NCBI GenBank assembly: GCA_024123955.1
Contig: CP099652.1
Span: 5,022,001-5,086,000 of the forward strand
Direction of reading: 5' to 3'
DNA: 64,000 bases
Source of the DNA: Oxalobacteraceae bacterium OTU3CINTB1
GTDB lineage: Bacteria; Pseudomonadota; Gammaproteobacteria; Burkholderiales; Burkholderiaceae_D
A program made the position numbers and the translations under genes. How positions within the stretch are numbered: the stretch's first letter is position 1; each line of letters begins with the position of its first letter. The notes beneath the pieces are model-generated. The model was not told the DNA's origin. It saw only the letters and a program-made list of their open reading frames with translations, and did no database searches. Below are positions 59,763 to 64,000 of this stretch, piece by piece.

Positions 59763-60116
59763 TTAGTGAACTGCGGGGCCGACGATCGGCGCTGTTTGCG
59801 ACAATGCGGCTGCGTGCACCTTCGGGACTGCGTTGTTGAGGACGAAGGTCATAATTGTGATCGTCACTGCGGCAACCCCGACTACCGTGCCAACAATCCA
59901 CTTGGTCATATCCGCGAAGCCTTTTTGTACTTCTCCACGTAGTTCGGCAAACTTGACATCAACCCCAGAGAACTGGACATTCACCTCAGCAAACTGGGCG
60001 TCAACACCTGAGAACTTTCCATCAATCCTGACTTCCAAGGTCGCGATACGACCATCCATCTTGGTGTCGACGGTTCCAAGTCTTGCGTCCAGTATTTCTT
60101 TGCTGACGGCGTCCAT
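59763..60116 (-). CDS. coiled-coil/TM protein, paralogue of 28743-29045
   Basis: A 117-residue protein. Repeated short motifs (KMDGRIATLEVRIDGKFSGVDAQFAEVNVQFSGVDVKFAEL) form a coiled coil over residues 15-70. A membrane helix (about 75-97, KWIVGTVVGVAAVTITIMTFV) and NNAVPKV follow, as in the protein at 28743-29045. The ATG at 60116 is chosen because the sequence around it (ATGGTYGTATGGAC) is shared with that paralogue; a longer frame to 60227 exists. Unknown function. Confidence 0.7.
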   Translation of the reverse strand: MDAVSKEILDARLGTVDTKMDGRIATLEVRIDGKFSGVDAQFAEVNVQFSGVDVKFAELRGEVQKGFADMTKWIVGTVVGVAAVTITIMTFVLNNAVPKVHAAALSQTAPIVGPAVH

Positions 60117-60243
60117 ACAACCATGATCGAACGGTTCATCACCCGTGTCAAGCGCCGCAGGCCCCGCTTTGATGTAGCGCACGAGCGCCAGTCGCGAATC
60201 GATAAATGGGGGAAATGACCGCATCACTTTTCGAGAAACAGCA

Positions 60244-60270
60244 ACAAAAAAAACCGGCCTCGGCCGGTTT
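60244..60270 (-). terminator. rho-independent terminator after tRNA-Ser
   Basis: A 9-bp stem AAACCGGCC/GGCCGGTTT with a T-tract on the minus strand, 12 nt after the tRNA 3' end. Confidence 0.85.
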
Positions 60271-60281
60271 GATTTATTTTT

Positions 60282-60371
60282 TGGCGGAAGCGGTGAGATT
60301 CGAACTCACGAACGGCTCACACCGTCGGCAGTTTTCAAGACTGCTGCCTTCAACCACTCGGCCACGCTTCC
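60282..60371 (-). tRNA. tRNA-Ser (anticodon UGA)
   Basis: A 90-nt class II tRNA. The acceptor stem starts GGAAGCG and pairs with CGCTTCC, followed by encoded GCCA at the 3' end. The anticodon loop CTTGAAA gives anticodon TGA between the arms GCAGT and ACTGC. A long variable arm and the T loop TTCGAATC are present. It reads serine codons UCA and, by wobble, others. A terminator follows directly. Confidence 0.95.
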
Positions 60372-60442
60372 TATGGGGCAGCATTATACAGAATTCAACC
60401 CATCCATGGGCAAATCGCGCTTTGCCGCACCCTGGACAAGCA

Positions 60443-62527
60443 TCAAGCAGCCCTGCTGGCCTGCCCCGGCGTCCAGTTCTCGCGCAGCGCCAGCTCGAAC
60501 GCCGCAGCCTCCAGCGGCTGCGAGAACAGATACCCCTGCACCTCGTCACAGCCGGAATTCTTCAAAAACGCCAACTGCTCCACCGTTTCCACACCCTCGG
60601 CGATCACCTTGTGTTTCAGCTGCTGCGCGATACTGATAATCGTATTCGCAATCGCGCAATCGTTCGCGTCGCTCGGTATGCCGATCGTAAACGACCGGTC
60701 GATCTTCAGGGTGTCGATCGGGAACCGCTTCAGATACGACAGACTCGAATACCCGGTCCCGAAATCGTCCAGCGACAACGTCACGCCCAGCGCGGTGATC
60801 CGGTCCATGATGCCGATCACGCGGTCGATGTTGTGCATCAGCGTGCTCTCGGTGATCTCCAGTTCCAGCCACGACGGCTCCAGCCCGTACCGGTTGAGCG
60901 TATCCATCACCCGCCCCGGCAGCGAAGCCGTAAACTCGCGCGCCGAGACGTTGACCGCCAGCCGGATCGGCGGCAAGCCGGCATCCTTCCACAATTTCGC
61001 CTGCGAACAGGCCGCCTCCAGCACCCACTCGCCGACCTGCACCACCAGCCCGGTCGCCTCGGCCAGCGGGATGAACTCGGCCGGCGGAACCAGGCCGCGC
61101 TGCGGATGGCGCCAGCGCACCAGCGCCTCGGCGCCGATGATCTTGCCGGTATCGATGGAGAACTTGGGCTGGTAGTGCAGCAGCAGCTCGCCGTTGCCGA
61201 GCGCGTAGCGCAGCCCGGTTTCGATGCGCATGCGCTCCTGCATGCCCTGGTTCATGTCCTGGCTGTAGAAGGCGACGTGGTCGCCGTTGACGCCGCCCTC
61301 CTGCTTGGCGCGGTACATGGCGATGTCGGCCAGCCGCAGCAGGGTTTCGGCGTCATCGCCATCTTGCGGATAAACGCTGATGCCGATGCTGCCGCCGACC
61401 CGCAAATCGTGGCCGTCGATCATGATCGGGCTGTTGAGCGTGGCCAGCAGCTTTTGCGCGACCATGCTTGCTTCAAAGTGCTGGCCGAGGTCGAACAGGC
61501 CGATGGCGAATTCGTCGCCGCCCAGCCGCGCCACCAGGTCCTGGTCGCGCAGCACCGTGCGGAAGCGGCGCGCCACTTCGCACAGCAACGCGTCGCCGAC
61601 CTTGCGCCCGAGCGTGTCGTTGATCATCTTGAAGCGGTTGAGGTCGATGAACAGGACGCAGCCTTGCAGCTTGCCGCGCTGCGCCACCATCAGCGCCTGG
61701 TCGACCAGCTTGGTCAGCAGGGTGCGGTTCGGCAGGTTGGTCAGCGCGTCGTAGTACGCGAGGTGGTGGATGCGCTCTTCGGCCAGCTTGCGCTCGGTGA
61801 TGTCGGTGAGGTAGGCGATCAGGCCCATCGATCGCTTGTTGAAGTCGCACAGCGGCGACAGCGAGAGGCTGGCCCAGAACACCTCGCCCGATTTTTTCTT
61901 GCGCCGCACTTCCATCAGCCGCCCGCCCTGCTCCAGGAACGGATCGTGGGCGTCGATGTCTTCCTCGTCGTACAGGAACAGGATGTTGCGCCCCACCGCT
62001 TCCACCGAGGTGTAGCCGAACAGCCGCTCCGCGCCCTTGTTCCAGCTGAGGATGAAGCCGTTCATGTCCATCGTCACCACCGATTCGTGGATGTGGTCGA
62101 GGATCTGCGCCTGGTGCTGCAGTTGCGATTCGACCTGCACGTAGGCGTGGGTGCTGCGCTGCGCCAGCGAGTGCACTTGCAGCACGCTGCCGGCCAGGGT
62201 GGCGAGGCTGGCCAGGTGCTGGCGGTCGGCGTCGCTGTAGCCGAGCCGTCCGGAGACGATGAAGCGGCCGAAATACCGGTCCTCGAACCAGATGTCCTGC
62301 GTCAGGCTGGGGACGGCGGCGTCGTTGGCGGCGACGATTTCTTCCACCGGCGGCGCGACCAGCAGCGAGACGGCGTCGGCCGGCAGGTATTCGCCCAGCG
62401 GGCTGTTGGTGACGCTGCGCACGATCCGCCCCAGTTCCTCGGCCATGGCGCTGCCGCGCAGGCGCAGCACGGCGTCGCAGACGGCGGCGCTGTGGTTGAG
62501 GAAGTCGGAGACGGGATGGTCGGCCAT
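60443..62527 (-). CDS. PAS-GGDEF-EAL cyclic-di-GMP signalling protein
   Basis: A 694-residue protein. Residues 1-135 form a GAF-like or regulatory N-terminal region. A PAS domain lies at about 145-250 ([29 protein letters not shown]). GGDEF at about 265-425 has intact active-site [11 protein letters not shown] and [11 protein letters not shown] at about 430-680 has EALVRW and [13 protein letters not shown]. Both catalytic signatures are present, so it could make and degrade c-di-GMP, with the PAS domain as sensor. No membrane segment is seen, so cytoplasmic. It begins 3 nt after the HDOD gene stop, indicating coupling. Confidence 0.93.
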   Translation of the reverse strand: MADHPVSDFLNHSAAVCDAVLRLRGSAMAEELGRIVRSVTNSPLGEYLPADAVSLLVAPPVEEIVAANDAAVPSLTQDIWFEDRYFGRFIVSGRLGYSDADRQHLASLATLAGSVLQVHSLAQRSTHAYVQVESQLQHQAQILDHIHESVVTMDMNGFILSWNKGAERLFGYTSVEAVGRNILFLYDEEDIDAHDPFLEQGGRLMEVRRKKKSGEVFWASLSLSPLCDFNKRSMGLIAYLTDITERKLAEERIHHLAYYDALTNLPNRTLLTKLVDQALMVAQRGKLQGCVLFIDLNRFKMINDTLGRKVGDALLCEVARRFRTVLRDQDLVARLGGDEFAIGLFDLGQHFEASMVAQKLLATLNSPIMIDGHDLRVGGSIGISVYPQDGDDAETLLRLADIAMYRAKQEGGVNGDHVAFYSQDMNQGMQERMRIETGLRYALGNGELLLHYQPKFSIDTGKIIGAEALVRWRHPQRGLVPPAEFIPLAEATGLVVQVGEWVLEAACSQAKLWKDAGLPPIRLAVNVSAREFTASLPGRVMDTLNRYGLEPSWLELEITESTLMHNIDRVIGIMDRITALGVTLSLDDFGTGYSSLSYLKRFPIDTLKIDRSFTIGIPSDANDCAIANTIISIAQQLKHKVIAEGVETVEQLAFLKNSGCDEVQGYLFSQPLEAAAFELALRENWTPGQASRAA

Positions 62528-62530
62528 GGC

Positions 62531-63697
62531 TTACAGATTCCTGCTGACCTGGATGGCCCAGTGGTACGCCTGCAGTTGCGCTTGCCAGTAGGTGTCGGCG
62601 CCGATGCCGGCCTTGTCGAGCGCGGCGCGGTCGTGGCGTTCGACCAGGCTGAGCAGTTCGCCCAGCGGGCCGCCGCGGTCCAGCAGCGCCATGACGACAT
62701 CCAAGTCCAGGCTGAGCGCGGCGACGATTTCCGTCATCGACATGCCCAGCAGCACATCGAGCAGCGAGAACACGCCGGCGACAAAGGCCATGTCCTGCTG
62801 GTCGCGGTCCCAGCCGAGCGATTTGCTGAGCGCTTCCATGTGGGCCGCGCGCACCGCCGCCAGCGGCAGCAGCGGATTGGCCAGGCCGTCGTCCTGCTGC
62901 CGCGCGTAGAGCAGCAATTGCAGCCAGCGTTGCAGCTGGCGCCGCCCCAGCACGTTGATCGCCTGGCCGAAACTGTGGATCGGCGAACTGAGCGCGAAGG
63001 CGGCCGAGTTGACCAGTTTTAACAGGTGGTAGGACAGCGCCGGGTCTTGCTTGAGCAGCACTTCGAGCTCGCGCGAATCGGCGTCGCGCGCCAGCATGCC
63101 GAGCAGCGCCAGCAGACGCTTGCGCGAGGTGCCGTCGCCGGCGCTCTCTTGCGACGGGTGCAGCGCGTAGTCGCCGCTGAACCAGTGGAAGCCGGCGTGC
63201 GCGCATTCGGCGATGCGCAGCTCGCTGTGCATATTGGCGGCGAGGTGCGGACCGGGCTGGCCGATCAACGCGATCACCGGCGGCAACGCGATCGAGGCGT
63301 CCACCATCAACGCCGTGGCGCCGCACAAGGTGGCGGTGGAGCCGGCGGTGACGCCTTCGATCATGATGCGGTAGCCGGCGTCGGCGATGGCGGCGAGTTT
63401 CTTTTGCACCGGCACGTCGGCGCAGGGCGCCGCCGGCACGCGCAGGATCACGCGGCTGGACGGCAAGGTCGAGAGTTGTGACAGTTCCAGCGAGGCCGGA
63501 TCGGGCACCGGCACGATGCAGTCGAGCGGCGCCAGCGCGGCGAAGGCGTCGGGGGTTCTGAACAAGGTCAGCGTGGACTGGAAGGCGTCGCCCGCGTCGG
63601 CGGACAATTCGAAACTCAGCGCCACCCACTCGTTGCGAGCGTTGGACACCGCTTGGAATTCCACCAGGGGGAACGGACTAGTATCTGGCGCGGACAT
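62531..63697 (-). CDS. HDOD domain-containing protein
   Basis: A 388-residue protein with an N-terminal degenerate EAL-like region (about 1-170, low conservation) and a C-terminal HDOD domain (about 195-380): LLKQDPALSYHLLKLVNSAAFALSSPIHSFGQAINVLGRRQLQRWLQLLL is the family core. This YuxH-type arrangement is common beside GGDEF/EAL genes. HDOD proteins act in signalling without clear enzyme activity. The ATG at 63697 has GAGAAA upstream. It is the first gene of the pair with the PAS-GGDEF-EAL protein. Confidence 0.88.
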   Translation of the reverse strand: MSAPDTSPFPLVEFQAVSNARNEWVALSFELSADAGDAFQSTLTLFRTPDAFAALAPLDCIVPVPDPASLELSQLSTLPSSRVILRVPAAPCADVPVQKKLAAIADAGYRIMIEGVTAGSTATLCGATALMVDASIALPPVIALIGQPGPHLAANMHSELRIAECAHAGFHWFSGDYALHPSQESAGDGTSRKRLLALLGMLARDADSRELEVLLKQDPALSYHLLKLVNSAAFALSSPIHSFGQAINVLGRRQLQRWLQLLLYARQQDDGLANPLLPLAAVRAAHMEALSKSLGWDRDQQDMAFVAGVFSLLDVLLGMSMTEIVAALSLDLDVVMALLDRGGPLGELLSLVERHDRAALDKAGIGADTYWQAQLQAYHWAIQVSRNL

Positions 63698-63958
63698 CAA
63701 TTTCTCATCGAAGGTGGTGCGCGCAGCGATCGTTCAACAATGACGGGGCAAGCAAATACCATGGGGCAGTAGAGTAATTTGCAATATGACCAGTATCGGA
63801 ACAACTGACTGCACACAAAAACATTTTTCTTTTTACACAATTGCAATTTTCTAAGCACTTAGAATATATCAGATATTGCCGGACAAACACGGAATATTAG
63901 AAATTGCTCAACAGTATTAGAGCATCGACTCGATTTTGTTGCATCCAAACAAAGAATC
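63698..63958. other. AT-rich intergenic region
   Basis: About 260 nt of unusually AT-rich DNA upstream of the HDOD gene, which should hold its promoter and possibly that of a gene beginning near 63959. No coding frame, repeat or operator is convincing. Confidence 0.5.
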
Positions 63959-64000
63959 ATGGTGAAAGTGATGTCATTGCGCGTGCTGGACGGCGAAACG
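63959..64000 (+). CDS. possible start of a gene cut by the window end
   Basis: An ATG at 63959, with a second in-frame ATG at 63971, opens a frame (MVKVMSLRVLDGET) that runs to the window edge. Base composition shifts back to GC-rich here. The ribosome site is weak. It is too short to assign. Confidence 0.3.
   Translation, partial: MVKVMSLRVLDGET

Noticed and set aside
60206..63022. 938-residue plus-strand frame
   Set aside because: Antisense to the GGDEF-EAL and HDOD genes and crossing the tRNA; composition typical of a GC-rich shadow frame.
1..64000. CRISPR array, prophage, complete IS element or rRNA
   Set aside because: No regularly spaced repeats, phage gene runs, transposase genes or rRNA sequence were found on either strand.

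Overview
The window is GC-rich, densely coding DNA from a Gram-negative betaproteobacterium. The gene content points to the Oxalobacteraceae (Massilia/Duganella/Janthinobacterium type): a Porin_4-type porin, the 'site-specific recombinase' membrane family, DUF3309 and lmo0937 micro-proteins, DUF748 and AsmA proteins, TonB receptors, a PL10 pectate lyase and CTGT-N8-ACAG LexA boxes. Genus is inferred from family content, not from a marker gene. One tRNA gene (Ser, anticodon UGA) is present. I saw no rRNA, CRISPR array, complete insertion sequence or prophage.

Layout. 1-14 kb is an envelope and general-stress block: DUF3309, patatin, YqjD/YqjE-like proteins, a ferritin-like protein, OmpA and DUF4398 lipoproteins, AsmA, glycine-zipper proteins, lmo0937 and a Crp/Fnr regulator. 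It is interrupted by a beta-propeller lipoprotein, a pectate lyase and a truncated VgrG with an orphan membrane protein. A 16-bp palindrome (TGTRCG-N4-CGYACA) recurs before several of these genes and before the regulator itself, which suggests one Crp/Fnr regulon. 14-24 kb holds a class IV aminotransferase, porin, acetyl-CoA hydrolase/transferase, a membrane protein with a coupled phospholipase D, a metallophosphoesterase, and a lipid kinase/PAP2 pair with apparently non-canonical starts. A 74-aa gene beginning at 23868 sits behind two perfect LexA boxes. 24-35 kb is mainly metabolic: LysR with an oxidoreductase, AlaC-like aminotransferase, RhtA-like exporter, a large DUF748 protein, a second aminotransferase and a small nonsense-mutated gene.

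35.5-46.9 kb is a nutrient-acquisition locus built around a UTRA-type GntR regulator. It has two TonB receptors (one coupled to a phytase-like lipoprotein), an AzgA-type purine permease, a PfkB kinase, a TIM-barrel protein and a periplasmic nucleoside hydrolase. Four copies of a palindrome AGTGGT-NCGN-ACCACT lie in its two divergent intergenic regions. The simplest reading is a nucleoside scavenging system: outer-membrane uptake, periplasmic cleavage, base import and kinase salvage.

47-64 kb contains an HD/LuxR regulator with a frameshift near its end, a LysR-controlled SDR/NTF2 pair, an alpha/beta hydrolase, an AT-rich two-gene module resembling AbiGi-type abortive infection proteins, and an epoxide hydrolase with TetR. 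It also has a LysR/MFS/CoA-transferase/HMG-CoA-lyase cluster for an organic acid, the tRNA, and a PAS-GGDEF-EAL plus HDOD signalling pair.

The strongest candidates for undescribed biology are the LexA-controlled 74-aa gene, the Crp/Fnr palindrome regulon, the GntR nucleoside locus and the AbiGi-like module.
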